Assembly (NCBI GenBank): GCA_037133095.1
Contig: JBAXOT010000005.1
Location: forward strand, 1 to 64,000
DNA from: CAIMZW01 sp037133095
GTDB lineage: Bacteria; Actinomycetota; Actinomycetes; Nanopelagicales; Nanopelagicaceae
DNA: 64,000 bases
Direction of reading: 5' to 3'
Shown: positions 25,661-34,383 of the stretch, piece after piece
Layout of the letters: every line of letters begins with the position of its first letter
Position numbering within the stretch: position 1 is the stretch's first letter
Translations under genes and position numbers: made by a program
Notes under the pieces: generated by a model
Databases searched by the model: none
What the model saw: only the letters and a program-made list of their open reading frames with translations
Told to the model about the DNA's origin: nothing

Positions 25661-26569
25661 ATGAGTTATGAAGTCACTCTCGATCCGCGGCTGGTAAAAC
25701 TTACGACCCGATCGGGAGTTGATATTCGTCGAACTCTCCCGCACCGACAAATTCGAACCATAGGTGCTTGGTGTTTCGTTGACCATTACGGACCCACTAG
25801 TCAATCCGAAGCTATGAGCGTAGGCGCCCATCCGCATACTGGGTTGCAAACCGTTAGTTGGCTTTTCTCTGGCGAAATAGAACATCGAGATTCGTTGGGA
25901 AATGTCCAAAAGATTCATCCAGGAACCATGAACTTGATGACCGCAGGTTGGGGAATCGCCCATTCGGAACTTTCTTTGGACCATGCCATTGAATTGCACG
26001 GAGTCCAGTTATGGGTTGCACTTCCTGAAAGTGATCGAAATATCCCACCATTTTTTGAACACCACTCAAACCTCCCCTTTTTTACTTACGAGTCTTTGGA
26101 GATCGAACTCTTTATCGGCGAATACCTCGAGCAGAATGCGCAGGTAACTATTTTCTCTGATTTGCTCGGTGCCGAATTAAATTCGCTGCGGGATGGAATC
26201 ACTTGGCTGCCATTAGTTCCGGAATATGAACATGGATTTTTGGTTGATGCAGGGGCAGTAACGATTAATGGGAATCCCGTACCGGTGGGAAGTTTGCACT
26301 ATCTCTCCACTGGTCACGAAAGAGTGGAAATCAAGACGACGGGGGAGTCTCGTTTGATTATGTTGGGCGGGCGGCCGTTTCAAGAAGAAATCCTTATGTG
26401 GTGGAATTTCATCGGCCGAACCCATGAAGAGATTGTCGAAATGCGTGCGGCATGGCAAGACGCCAAGGTACGATTCGCGCCATTTGAGGACCGAATCAAT
26501 CTTCGAATCCCTGCCCCCGAAATGCCAAATCTAAGGTTGTCACCTCGGGCTGGCAATCGACTGAACTAA
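25661..26569 (+). CDS. Pirin family protein
   Basis: A 302-residue bicupin. Metal-site residues are visible in the N-terminal cupin: 'VGAHPHTGLQTVSWLFSGE' and 'AGWGIAHSE', which give the three His and one Glu typical of pirins. Bacterial pirins include quercetin dioxygenases and redox-linked regulators; the exact role is not readable. It lies 12 bp after DUF4260 and may be co-transcribed. Its stop overlaps the convergent RidA gene by four bases (CTAA). Confidence 0.9.
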   Translation: MSYEVTLDPRLVKLTTRSGVDIRRTLPHRQIRTIGAWCFVDHYGPTSQSEAMSVGAHPHTGLQTVSWLFSGEIEHRDSLGNVQKIHPGTMNLMTAGWGIAHSELSLDHAIELHGVQLWVALPESDRNIPPFFEHHSNLPFFTYESLEIELFIGEYLEQNAQVTIFSDLLGAELNSLRDGITWLPLVPEYEHGFLVDAGAVTINGNPVPVGSLHYLSTGHERVEIKTTGESRLIMLGGRPFQEEILMWWNFIGRTHEEIVEMRAAWQDAKVRFAPFEDRINLRIPAPEMPNLRLSPRAGNRLN

Positions 26570-26964
26570 ATTGCTAGGTCCTTTGAGTATGCGTCGGATT
26601 CAATCTCGACCAACATTGCGGGATCGACGAAACCCAAACCAGAGAGAACTGTGAGCGCAGGGCGAATGTCGCCAAAGAGTTCGCCATGGGCTTTCATAAC
26701 GCCTTCTCCGTGCTCAGCCGAGGACACATAAATTCGATTGCGGACGATGTCTTTCAGATTTAGTCCAACCTGTGCCAGCGCCTTTTCTATGACCAAGAAT
26801 GCAGTCAAGGTTTGATTGTAGGAATCGCCGGGATGTTGGACTACGCCATCGACCGTGGCCGTACTGCCTGATACATGGACATAATTTCCCGCCACGACGG
26901 CGCGGGAATATCCCACTTTGGCTTCCCATGGGCCACCACTCGAAATTAATTTATCTGCGCTCAT
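26566..26964 (-). CDS. RidA/YjgF family protein
   Basis: A 132-residue Rid-superfamily member. 'YVHVSGSTA', 'NQTLTAFLVIEKALAQVG' and 'DIVRNRIYVSS' (the Arg that binds imine or carboxylate) and the terminal 'LVEIESDAYSKD' are seen. Members with this Arg can hydrolyse reactive 2-aminoacrylate. I start at the ATG at 26964, where TACGAT (26976-26971) lies 6 nt upstream with TTGCCT 18 bp further; the frame is open 12 codons more without signal. It is divergent from the SDR gene. Confidence 0.85.
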   Translation of the reverse strand: MSADKLISSGGPWEAKVGYSRAVVAGNYVHVSGSTATVDGVVQHPGDSYNQTLTAFLVIEKALAQVGLNLKDIVRNRIYVSSAEHGEGVMKAHGELFGDIRPALTVLSGLGFVDPAMLVEIESDAYSKDLAI

Positions 26965-27019
26965 TTTGGAATCGTAACGAGTGAAATATTGACAAGGCAA
27001 ACGAAGTTAGGATTTCCCC
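26965..27019. promoter_or_regulatory. Divergent leaderless promoters (RidA/SDR)
   Basis: A 55-bp gap holds two outward -10 boxes, each exactly 6 nt from its ATG: TACGAT on the minus strand for RidA (26976-26971) and TAGGAT on the plus strand for the SDR (27008-27013). TTGACA/TTGTCA overlap in the centre, but at only 13 bp from each -10; TTGCCT at 18 bp is a better -35 for RidA. Confidence 0.5.
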
Positions 27020-27781
27020 ATGACTTCGATCGATCGTGAATATGCAGTAGTCACCGGCGCCAGCAGCGGAATCGGGGCAGCAACAGCCCGTGCCTTAGCT
27101 AAAGCAGGTTTTCATGTTATTGCCGCCGCCCGCCGCATGGATCGGCTCCAGCAGTTGGCATCAGAGTGCTCTGACATCGAGATCCACTACCTTGACGTAA
27201 CGGAACAGTCGAGTATCGATGCGCTAGCAATGAAGCTGGTCGGGAAACCTGTTTCAATTCTGGTAAATAATGCCGGAGGTGCTTTTGATAGCGCATCTGT
27301 TCAAGACACCGATCCGGAGGTTTGGCGAAAAACGTTTGATGTAAACGTCATCGGTTCTTTACGAATGGTGAAGGCAATCACGCCAATCATGAGGGAATTC
27401 GGGCGCGGCCATATTGTGATCGTTTCTTCCACGGCTGGCCACACCGTCTATGAAAATGGCGGCAGTTACACCTCCGCCAAATTTGCAGAAACTTCTTTGG
27501 CGCAAACTCTTCGTTTAGAACTAAACGGTGAACCTATTAGAGTAACTGAGATCGCCCCTGGAATGGTCAAGACCGAAGAATTCGCCAAAGTTCGCCTTGG
27601 CGGAGATGCCGATCGGGCTGCCAAGATCTATGAAGGAGTGGCGAATCCCTTGGTGGCTGAAGATATTGCGGAATCAATTCGTTGGTGCGTGACTCTGCCG
27701 GAACACGTCAATATTGATTCGCTGGTCATTCGTCCGCTTGCCCAAGCCGCCAATCACAAAGTGCATCGAGTCAAGCCTTAA
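27020..27781 (+). CDS. Short-chain dehydrogenase/reductase
   Basis: A 253-residue classical SDR. NAD(P)-binding 'VTGASSGIGAATARALAKAG' (about residues 11-30), 'AARRMDRL' suggesting NADP preference, 'LVNNAGG' (82-87), and the catalytic Ser in 'VSSTAG', Tyr150 and Lys154 ('YTSAK'). It resembles YdfG-like serine/3-hydroxy acid dehydrogenases, but the substrate is not certain. It is leaderless by sequence. Its TAA directly abuts the convergent trhO stop. Confidence 0.9.
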   Translation: MTSIDREYAVVTGASSGIGAATARALAKAGFHVIAAARRMDRLQQLASECSDIEIHYLDVTEQSSIDALAMKLVGKPVSILVNNAGGAFDSASVQDTDPEVWRKTFDVNVIGSLRMVKAITPIMREFGRGHIVIVSSTAGHTVYENGGSYTSAKFAETSLAQTLRLELNGEPIRVTEIAPGMVKTEEFAKVRLGGDADRAAKIYEGVANPLVAEDIAESIRWCVTLPEHVNIDSLVIRPLAQAANHKVHRVKP

Positions 27782-28690
27782 TCAGCCAATCAGTTCAGGA
27801 TCAAATGCGTTCTGCTCGTCGTGGATGCAATTGAGATTGTCTTGAGTTTGTGCGCAGTTATCGCAGAGCAAAATTAATTGGTGGCAACTCTTCTTGGCAC
27901 AATTATGGAATTGTTTGGTCGGCGCCGAACATTTTTCGCACTGGCCAATAACTTTGGCTTTGTTGGAAAAATCAAAGGCCATCCGAGCATCAAAGGTATA
28001 CAACGATCCCTGCCAGAGTCCTTCATCGCCGATCTGTTTTCCGTAACGAACAATCCCACCCTTTATTTGGTAGACCTCTTTAAATCCGCGATTAATCATT
28101 ACCGAGGAGAGGACTTCACATCGGATTCCACCGGTGCAATAAGTTACAACGGGCTTCTCTTTGAGATGGTCATACTTTCCACTTTCAATCTCGCGAACAA
28201 AATCTCGTGAGGTAGTTACATCCGGAACGATGGCATCTTTGAATTTTCCTATTTTGGCTTCGTAGGCATTTCGGCCATCGAAGAAAACCACTTCATCTCC
28301 GCGCTCTGCCACTAGTGCGTCAACTTCCTCTGGACGCAGATGAATTCCGCCACCAACAACGCCATTCTCATCAACTTTGAGTTCGTTAGGGGCGCCGAAC
28401 GCGACGAGTTCAGATTTAACCTTGACCTGAAGCCGAGGGAAATCATCACCCGTACCTTCAGACCACTTGAAGTCAATCTTTTTGAAACCTGAGTACGACC
28501 GGGTTTGTCGGATATATTTCTTTACTGCAGACATTGGTCCACCAACAGTGCCGTTGATCCCGTGAGGGGAGATTAAAATTCGACCCTTCAACCCGAGGGA
28601 GTCACACACATTTTGCTGCCAGAGCCGAATCGCCTCTGGATCAGATATCGGAGTAAATCCGTAGTAGAGAATGACTTTGTTAGGTTCCAC
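27782..28690 (-). CDS. trhO: tRNA uridine(34) hydroxylase TrhO (rhodanese-like)
   Basis: A 302-residue member of the UPF0176/TrhO family, which makes 5-hydroxyuridine at tRNA position 34 using oxygen. It has an N-terminal 'ISPHGINGTVGG' ferredoxin-like part, then a rhodanese domain with active-site Cys185 in 'VVTYCTGGIRCEVLSSVMIN'. The C-terminal Cys-rich tail ('CEKCSAPTKQFHNCAKKSCH', 'LLCDNCAQTQDNLNC') probably binds zinc. It starts at GTG; TAAGAT (28702-28697) is 6 nt upstream. The two flanking genes show no link. Confidence 0.93.
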   Translation of the reverse strand: MEPNKVILYYGFTPISDPEAIRLWQQNVCDSLGLKGRILISPHGINGTVGGPMSAVKKYIRQTRSYSGFKKIDFKWSEGTGDDFPRLQVKVKSELVAFGAPNELKVDENGVVGGGIHLRPEEVDALVAERGDEVVFFDGRNAYEAKIGKFKDAIVPDVTTSRDFVREIESGKYDHLKEKPVVTYCTGGIRCEVLSSVMINRGFKEVYQIKGGIVRYGKQIGDEGLWQGSLYTFDARMAFDFSNKAKVIGQCEKCSAPTKQFHNCAKKSCHQLILLCDNCAQTQDNLNCIHDEQNAFDPELIG

Positions 28691-28775
28691 GGGTAAATCT
28701 TAACTGCTTCTCATAAACGCCAGAATCGTGCTTAATTCTCAACCTTGAAGGACTGAATTGTGCTTTGCTTTTGCC

Positions 28776-29327
28776 ATGATTCTCATTCGCCCAACCATGG
28801 CGGAATTGCCCAGTTTTCTTGCGGCAATTGAACGATTGCGAGAGCTCGAAGATCCGAAGTTTGCGTGGGAGGTAAAACGATTAGCGGCCATCCAGGCTGA
28901 CCCGGAAAAGTTCGTCGCCGATCGGATCGACCTTGAGGGAAAACGTCCAGATATCGAACTGGATGATGGAACGTTCGTGCCCCCCCTGCCGGCGATTGAG
29001 CATTGGATGTGGGATGGTGAAGTGTGCGGCGCCATAAATGTTAGGTGGATTCCCGGGACTACTGAACTCCCTCCTTTTTGTATGGGTCATATCGGGTACG
29101 GGGTTTTCCCATGGAAACAAAGACAAGGTTATGGAACTCGTGCGCTGGCATTGATGCTTCCCGTGGCTAGAGAAGTCGGATTACCTTATGTAGACCTGGT
29201 GATTGATACCGATAATCAGCCCTCCCAACACGTGGCTCGTGCCAACGGGGCTGTCTTAATCGAGACTTTTGAGAAACCTGCTCCATCTGGCGGTGAGGAC
29301 GCCTACAGATTTCGCATTTATCTTTGA
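28776..29327 (+). CDS. GNAT family N-acetyltransferase
   Basis: A 183-residue protein: 'FLAAIERLRELEDPKF' at the N-terminus, then 'WMWDGEVCGAINVRWIPG', 'GHIGYGVFPWKQRQGYGTRA' (the acetyl-CoA loop) and 'LVIDTDNQPSQHVARANGAV'. This is the pattern of predicted acetyltransferases of the COG3981 type. Start is uncertain: ATG 28776 gives 'MILIRPT', while the open frame begins at TTG 28758. I chose 28776 because the strand 'ILIRPT' is the usual GNAT beginning. Confidence 0.8.
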   Translation: MILIRPTMAELPSFLAAIERLRELEDPKFAWEVKRLAAIQADPEKFVADRIDLEGKRPDIELDDGTFVPPLPAIEHWMWDGEVCGAINVRWIPGTTELPPFCMGHIGYGVFPWKQRQGYGTRALALMLPVAREVGLPYVDLVIDTDNQPSQHVARANGAVLIETFEKPAPSGGEDAYRFRIYL

Positions 29328-29340
29328 GGAGTAATGCTAA

Positions 29341-30147
29341 TTAAGCTCGTTCGGCCAAAAGTAGGGCCACAATCTCTTCTGGCTTTACTTCGCGTTGCCA
29401 CTCCGGGTGAGAACGGCCACGACCAACTGCAATGAGAAAAGATGCGCGCTCTTGATCACTGTCGCCACCATGGCCACCTTGATCAACATGGCCGTGATCT
29501 GTGGTGAGGACAACCAGCCAAGATTCACCCTCTGTTGTGGCTCGGTCCGTCACCGCCGCATCAAGCTGGGCAACCATGTTGTCAATCCGAGTAATCGCCT
29601 CTAAATAGTGATTGTCGACAACGCCGCGGGTATGTCCAACTTCGTCTGCGCCGCAGAAATAGACGAAGCTGACATCGGGACCAAAATTCTGAATCGCATA
29701 TAACGCCGCATGGCCGATCTCGGCGTCGACTGTTCGATAGCCATGTGTCTCGCCGTCTCGAACGATTACCCGATGGCGATAAGCCAATTGCTGTTCGCGT
29801 CGCTCGTGAATGATTGGTCCCAATCCTGTCGGGTCGACAATGGGTGGCCAACCAGCCGCGGCAAAGGTTGAGGTGGACTGGTCCTGGTAAAAGGCGCGGC
29901 TGAGCAAATCAGGTCGATGCAGCAAGTTATGTCCGATAAACCTGTTATCGCCTACGCAATGTTCGGCGTGGGTCGAGCCAGTAAGAATGGAAGACCATCC
30001 AGGTCCAGACCACGTTGGCGCCTCTACCTGCATGGGCGAGTAGAAACCTTCAGACTTGAGCGCCGAGATGGTTGGGGCTGCGCCTGAATTTATCGCTCGA
30101 TCGAGAATGAGGCCATCGATACCGATGAGAAGAATTTTGGTTTTCAT
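29341..30147 (-). CDS. Alkaline phosphatase-superfamily phosphodiesterase/pyrophosphatase
   Basis: A 268-residue enzyme of the type I phosphodiesterase/nucleotide pyrophosphatase group, without a signal peptide. Metal ligands are recognisable: Asp in 'ILLIGIDGLILD', the nucleophile region 'PTWSGPGWSSILTGSTHAEH', 'YFCGADEVGHTRG' and 'VLTTDHGHVDQGGHGG'. It would hydrolyse a phosphodiester or phosphonate of unknown identity. Its ATG overlaps the TGA of the racemase gene by four bases, so the pair is coupled. Confidence 0.85.
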   Translation of the reverse strand: MKTKILLIGIDGLILDRAINSGAAPTISALKSEGFYSPMQVEAPTWSGPGWSSILTGSTHAEHCVGDNRFIGHNLLHRPDLLSRAFYQDQSTSTFAAAGWPPIVDPTGLGPIIHERREQQLAYRHRVIVRDGETHGYRTVDAEIGHAALYAIQNFGPDVSFVYFCGADEVGHTRGVVDNHYLEAITRIDNMVAQLDAAVTDRATTEGESWLVVLTTDHGHVDQGGHGGDSDQERASFLIAVGRGRSHPEWQREVKPEEIVALLLAERA

Positions 30148-30833
30148 GAGAGCAATGCTTTCACATGTGCCAGTGTCGAATCGATGAACGGAAAGTTAAC
30201 GGCGGTCTCTTCTAAGAACATGCCAAATTCGGTACAGCATAAACCGACCACATCTGCGCCTCGAGTTTGGCATGATCTCGCGATATCAAAAAATATCTTT
30301 CGAGAATCCGATGAGACGACCCCTAAGGTAAGTTCATCGAAGATCATCGCTTGCAATTGCTCAATCTGTTCGGCTGTGGGTTTAGTGACCGCGACGCCTG
30401 TTGCTTCAATTTTTGCCGAGTAGAAATCCGCTTCAATGACATATTTTGTTCCGAGCAACGCCAAATTGGTGAAACCACCGGCCTTCATCTCGGTCACAAT
30501 CGCAGTTCGAATATCGACCACGGGGATCGAGACTGCGTTCTGAACTTCTTCAAAATTAATATGCATCGTGTTTGCGGTGATTCCAACAACGGTGGCTCCG
30601 GCCCGCTCGAGCCGAACTGCGGAGTCAGCGAGAAGTCGACCAGTGGCGTTCCAATCACCTGCCTGCTGCAAGTTCACAATCTCGCGAAAATCCAGCGAAT
30701 CGATAATTACCTGAGGCTGGGCCCATGGCTCCGCCGACTTCGCAAATTCGGTGTGGAGCAAGGTGTAGTAGTTTCGAGTCGACTCCCAGGACATACCGCC
30801 TATGAGGCCAATTCGCTTTACAGTTTGCGTCAC
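30144..30833 (-). CDS. Aspartate/glutamate racemase family protein
   Basis: A 229-residue two-domain racemase: 'RIGLIGGMSWESTRNYYTLL', 'VVGITANTMHINFEEVQ', 'VPVVDIR'-like segment and 'VVGLCCTEFGMFL'. The second catalytic Cys is present, but the first position reads T-A-N-T in place of the usual Cys-containing C-N-T or C-T-N-T. A Thr variant is known in E. coli YgeA-type racemase, so activity is still possible. GTG start with TAGAAT (30845-30840) and 6 nt upstream. It leads the two-gene unit with the phosphodiesterase. Confidence 0.85.
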   Translation of the reverse strand: MTQTVKRIGLIGGMSWESTRNYYTLLHTEFAKSAEPWAQPQVIIDSLDFREIVNLQQAGDWNATGRLLADSAVRLERAGATVVGITANTMHINFEEVQNAVSIPVVDIRTAIVTEMKAGGFTNLALLGTKYVIEADFYSAKIEATGVAVTKPTAEQIEQLQAMIFDELTLGVVSSDSRKIFFDIARSCQTRGADVVGLCCTEFGMFLEETAVNFPFIDSTLAHVKALLS

Positions 30834-30899
30834 GAATAGATTCTAGGTGAGTTTCGTAATTAGCCGTGAGAACAGTTCAATGACTGGCAGACTTCGTGG

Positions 30900-31412
30900 G
30901 TGAGTTTAATTTTGCGACCATTAACAGTCTCTGACCGCGCGCAGGCAGTGGCGGGAAACCGAGAGCTTGAACTCGATGATTGGGGCTTCCTGCTTTCGCA
31001 GTTTGATGAAGACGAACCTTGGGAACTCTATTTGGCTCGGCTTGAGCGAGAACGCTTGGGAATTGATCTACCGGAAGGAAAAGTCCGAGCGACTTTTCTT
31101 ATTGCCGAAGTGGGAACCGATCTAGTGGGCCGCACTTCCATTCGTCATGAACTCAATGATTTTCTTTTTGCCGTTGGTGGCCATATTGGTTACGGCGTAC
31201 GGCCGGCATTTCGTCGAAGAGGTTTCGCCACAGAAATATTGCGCCAATCGCTGGTCATCACCGACGATCTGGGGATACAGAAAGTTCTAATTACTTGTGA
31301 CGATGAAAATATTGGTTCGGCCACCGTGATTGAAAGTCAAGGCGGAATTTTGGAAAACAAAATTCTGGACGAAGATGGGACTTTGAAAAGGAGATACTGG
31401 ATTTCTCGCTGA
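30900..31412 (+). CDS. GNAT family N-acetyltransferase
   Basis: A 170-residue acetyltransferase: 'LILRPLTVSDRAQAVAGNRE', 'FLIAEVGTDLVGRTSIRHEL', 'GHIGYGVRPAFRRRGFATEI' (acetyl-CoA loop), 'VLITCDDENIGSATVIESQG'. It is closely similar in layout to the GNAT at 28776. GTG start; CAGACT lies 6 nt upstream, a weak -10. Its stop is 10 bp from the convergent GNAT at 31423. Confidence 0.85.
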   Translation: MSLILRPLTVSDRAQAVAGNRELELDDWGFLLSQFDEDEPWELYLARLERERLGIDLPEGKVRATFLIAEVGTDLVGRTSIRHELNDFLFAVGGHIGYGVRPAFRRRGFATEILRQSLVITDDLGIQKVLITCDDENIGSATVIESQGGILENKILDEDGTLKRRYWISR

Positions 31413-31422
31413 TTCGTCCTTT

Positions 31423-32265
31423 TTACTTAACGAGCGTGAAAGATTTGTTGCGATCAAGGAGTTCGAAGCCAATTCTTTGATACACCCCATTGCTGGTTTC
31501 GTTCGAGGCATCGGTGTAAAGCATCACAAAACTTCCTTGATCGATTAATTGTTGCGAAAGAGCACTGGTCAAAGATCCGGCGTATCCGTTCCGTCGAAAT
31601 TCTGGCGGTGTGAAGACTGGGCCAATTCGGCCCACGACTCCGGATGGAGTCGAAACGAGTGGAGCGTGACCCGCAAGCGCGACTGGACGGTTATCTGCCT
31701 CCCATAAGAAGGAACGGCCTTCACTGAGGGAGGTAAGAACGCTGGACTCCAAATGGGGCATGTCCAAGCCAGCCTCGACGGCAAAGTTTTTGGTCCATTG
31801 TGTAACAAGTTCGAGATCTTCAATTTCAGCCTTTCGCATTTTTCCGGGAACGGCAAAAGGAGCAAGAAGTGGCAAGGTATAAAGCAGTTCCTCCGAACTC
31901 AATTGGAGTGCGTTTTTAGTCAGACTCATCCAGGCTGCAACAAAGGATTCGACCGTTTTCGCTGGACCTGAAACGCCGGGAAGATGTGGATCGACCCGAG
32001 CCACATGCCACGCAAGTTCAGTTGCCGCTTCATCGTTCATCGGTATCAGCACCAAATTGTGCGGGGCAGTCCGCATCGCCAGGCTTTCGATTTCCCCCTC
32101 ACCGTTGGAGATCGTCCACCAAAAATATTCGTCATAAGTCCGAGAACCGGTTGCAATGCTCAGCGCAACGCTGCCAATTAAATTGGTCCGATATGGATCG
32201 AGGGCTCGTAAATTTTCAGTCGCAGCTAAGAATTCGGCAACACTGGACAATCGCATGATGGACAT
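31423..32265 (-). CDS. GNAT family N-acetyltransferase (two-domain)
   Basis: About 280 residues. The N-terminal half resembles a degenerate GNAT domain; the C-terminal half is canonical with 'IGPVFTPPEFRRNGYAGSLT' (acetyl-CoA loop) and 'VMLYTDASNETSNGVYQRIG'. Three in-frame ATGs cluster at 32280, 32265 and 32256; GATAAT lies 7 nt before the middle one, which I prefer weakly. It follows the histidine kinase gene by 45 bp on the same strand. Confidence 0.8.
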   Translation of the reverse strand: MSIMRLSSVAEFLAATENLRALDPYRTNLIGSVALSIATGSRTYDEYFWWTISNGEGEIESLAMRTAPHNLVLIPMNDEAATELAWHVARVDPHLPGVSGPAKTVESFVAAWMSLTKNALQLSSEELLYTLPLLAPFAVPGKMRKAEIEDLELVTQWTKNFAVEAGLDMPHLESSVLTSLSEGRSFLWEADNRPVALAGHAPLVSTPSGVVGRIGPVFTPPEFRRNGYAGSLTSALSQQLIDQGSFVMLYTDASNETSNGVYQRIGFELLDRNKSFTLVK

Positions 32266-32310
32266 ACCCAAAATTATCATGGCGGCGGACTGCCAGGTCG
32301 AGCCAGTACT

Positions 32311-33540
32311 TCAGATGGGCAGCGAGATATTAATGTGCAACCCACCAAGTGGACTGCGGCCGAGCGAGATTTCGCCATGATGAGCCTGGACTATCGACTT
32401 CATAATGCTCATTCCCAATCCAGAGCCACCAGTCTCTCGAGATCGAGATTTTTCAAATCGTGAAAATTGCACCATTTCGTTCGAGTGAAAACCCTCAGGC
32501 AAGCCGGCTCCGGCATCGTCGTATTGAATAATGATTCGATTGGACTCTTGTCTCATCATGAGTCTGAGTTCAACATTTGGCGAGGTATGCCTGGCTGCGT
32601 TTGAAAAGATATTGCTAAACATCTGTGTAAGTAATTTGGTGGACCCCATGAAGAGCAATGGTTCTGGTGATTCCAACAAAACCTTTCGGCTAGGTTGCAA
32701 GATCTGAAGATCCATAACAAATCCGCGGGCGATTTCGTAGAGGTCACACTCTTCATTTTCGACGGATGATGTTTCGCCAAGTTCGGCCAAAAGTAGGAGA
32801 TCTCGAATGAGAGCCTCCATTCGCTGCACCTCTGAAAAGACCCGGTTAACGTATTTCGCTGAATCTTCGGGATCGATGTCTGGATACGTGTGAAGCAATT
32901 CGATGTAACCCTTGATCACCGTAAGAGGTGTTCGCAATTCATGCGAGGCATCGCCGAGAAAACTTTGCATCCTGGCCCTGTTTTCCTGTTCCGAGGCAAC
33001 TATCAACTCTAGGTTTCTTACATGATTGCGATCCCACATGAACCTGGTCAGAAAATAGAGTAAGAGCGAGAGGAGAATGTCGAGCAAGAAGAGAAACTTA
33101 AAATCTCGATTTCTCGTTTGGATGATTCCCTCTTGATTCGCAGCGAATATTAGGTGGTCGCCGTTTGTCAGAGTGATGGAACGAATTCGATTATTAGTTC
33201 CTAAGTAAAGAGATATAGCCGAAGCAGCACTTTCGCCAAACTCCGTTGGAGTCAAAGCACGATCGATCTTGGCATCACTCTCCCTTATCAGAGCGAATGT
33301 TCCATCTTCGGCTACAAAGGCAAGAGCGAGGTGAAACGAACTTTCCTTGGCCAAGGTCAGAGCAACCGAAGTCTGATTAGTCTTTAAGTTCTGAACGGCT
33401 AGGGCATCGGCTTGCAGTTGCTGGTCGATTCTTCTGATCTGATGTGAATAACTCTTATCTATCCAAATGCTGCCTATGGATGCGACAATAAGGAGCGAAA
33501 TCGTCGAAATAAGTAATCCGGCGATGTTGCGTCGATTCAT
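32311..33540 (-). CDS. Sensor histidine kinase
   Basis: A 409-residue membrane kinase. TM1 is at about residues 9-27, an extracytoplasmic sensor at about 28-148, TM2 at about 149-168, then HisKA with His200 in 'GDASHELRTPLTVIKGYIEL'. The HATPase domain shows 'FSNIFSNAARHT' (N box), 'DDAGAGLP' (G1) and 'GGSGLGMSIMKSIVQAHHG' (G2). It would phosphorylate the response regulator encoded just upstream; their genes overlap by four bases (ATGA). The layout is like the OmpR-linked MprB/TcrY type. The signal is unknown. Confidence 0.93.
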   Translation of the reverse strand: MNRRNIAGLLISTISLLIVASIGSIWIDKSYSHQIRRIDQQLQADALAVQNLKTNQTSVALTLAKESSFHLALAFVAEDGTFALIRESDAKIDRALTPTEFGESAASAISLYLGTNNRIRSITLTNGDHLIFAANQEGIIQTRNRDFKFLFLLDILLSLLLYFLTRFMWDRNHVRNLELIVASEQENRARMQSFLGDASHELRTPLTVIKGYIELLHTYPDIDPEDSAKYVNRVFSEVQRMEALIRDLLLLAELGETSSVENEECDLYEIARGFVMDLQILQPSRKVLLESPEPLLFMGSTKLLTQMFSNIFSNAARHTSPNVELRLMMRQESNRIIIQYDDAGAGLPEGFHSNEMVQFSRFEKSRSRETGGSGLGMSIMKSIVQAHHGEISLGRSPLGGLHINISLPI

Positions 33541-34241
33541 TCTTTTCCAAGCAGTTGGAATCCAACCCCACGAATGGTCTTTATTCCTTCGAAGCCATCC
33601 CGATGCAATTTTTTCCGGAGATAGGAAATATAGGTGTCAACGACCGTACTGTTATTTGCGAAATCAATATCCCAAACCGAAGCCAATAGAGTTTCTTTTG
33701 TGATGACTCGACCAGGTCGCTCCATCAGAAATTGCAGCAAGCGATACTCCGTGGGGGAGAGTTCAACTATCTCTTCATGAAACTTGACTTCGTGGTGCGA
33801 ATCGTCGAGCGAGATGGGACCGCAGTGCAAAATTACATGTGAGTCGGTGGATTTCCCGGAGCGACGCAAAATTGCCGCAACGCGAAGAATCAACTCCTCT
33901 AAACCAAAGGGCTTCACTAAATAGTCGTCTGCCCCGGTCCGAAGACCATGGGAAATATCATCTCTATCGTTGCGCGCGCTGAGCATGAGAACCGGAGTTT
34001 GGTCATCAGCGGCTCGCATCTTTTCCAGCATTGTGAAGCCATCCATGCGTGGCATATTGATATCCGCGATAACAAGATCAATCTTTTGATTTCTTATCTC
34101 AGTGAGGGCTTTTTGGCCATCTGATGCCACTATGGCGGTGTAGCCATTCATTCTCAGCGCATCGCGAAGCAATTCACGCGTGCCCTCGTCGTCGTCCACG
34201 ACTAAAATGGTTAACGCGTTGTGGGTGGGAACCTGAGCCAT
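33537..34241 (-). CDS. OmpR-family response regulator
   Basis: A 234-residue regulator with a receiver (acidic pair in 'ILVVDDDEGT', phospho-Asp60 in 'LVIADINMPRMDGF', Lys in 'DDYLVKPFG') and a C-terminal winged helix ('ELSPTEYRLLQFLMERPGRV', 'TYISYLRKKLHRDG', 'TIRGVGFQL'). I start at the ATG at 34241 because AGGAGG lies 6 nt before it; the frame runs 26 codons upstream with no signal. It is paired with the kinase and divergent from the secreted protein at 34384, a plausible target. Confidence 0.93.
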   Translation of the reverse strand: MAQVPTHNALTILVVDDDEGTRELLRDALRMNGYTAIVASDGQKALTEIRNQKIDLVIADINMPRMDGFTMLEKMRAADDQTPVLMLSARNDRDDISHGLRTGADDYLVKPFGLEELILRVAAILRRSGKSTDSHVILHCGPISLDDSHHEVKFHEEIVELSPTEYRLLQFLMERPGRVITKETLLASVWDIDFANNSTVVDTYISYLRKKLHRDGFEGIKTIRGVGFQLLGKE

Positions 34242-34383
34242 TGTGCCTCCTACCTGTGAGGATAGCGGTAAGCCTGCAACTCGAAAGGTCCCCATTCGAT
34301 TTTCACAAGGAATCCACAAACTTCGGGCTGAAGATTTGGTTGTGGCTCAAATAGAGTCTCCCCAACGGAATCGGAGAAACACC

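Noticed and set aside
34243..34383. Upstream extension of the secreted Ala/Lys-rich protein to 34243
   Set aside because: It would bury the signal peptide inside the chain and overlap the divergent promoter region; the ATG at 34384 has GGAG and begins the signal peptide.
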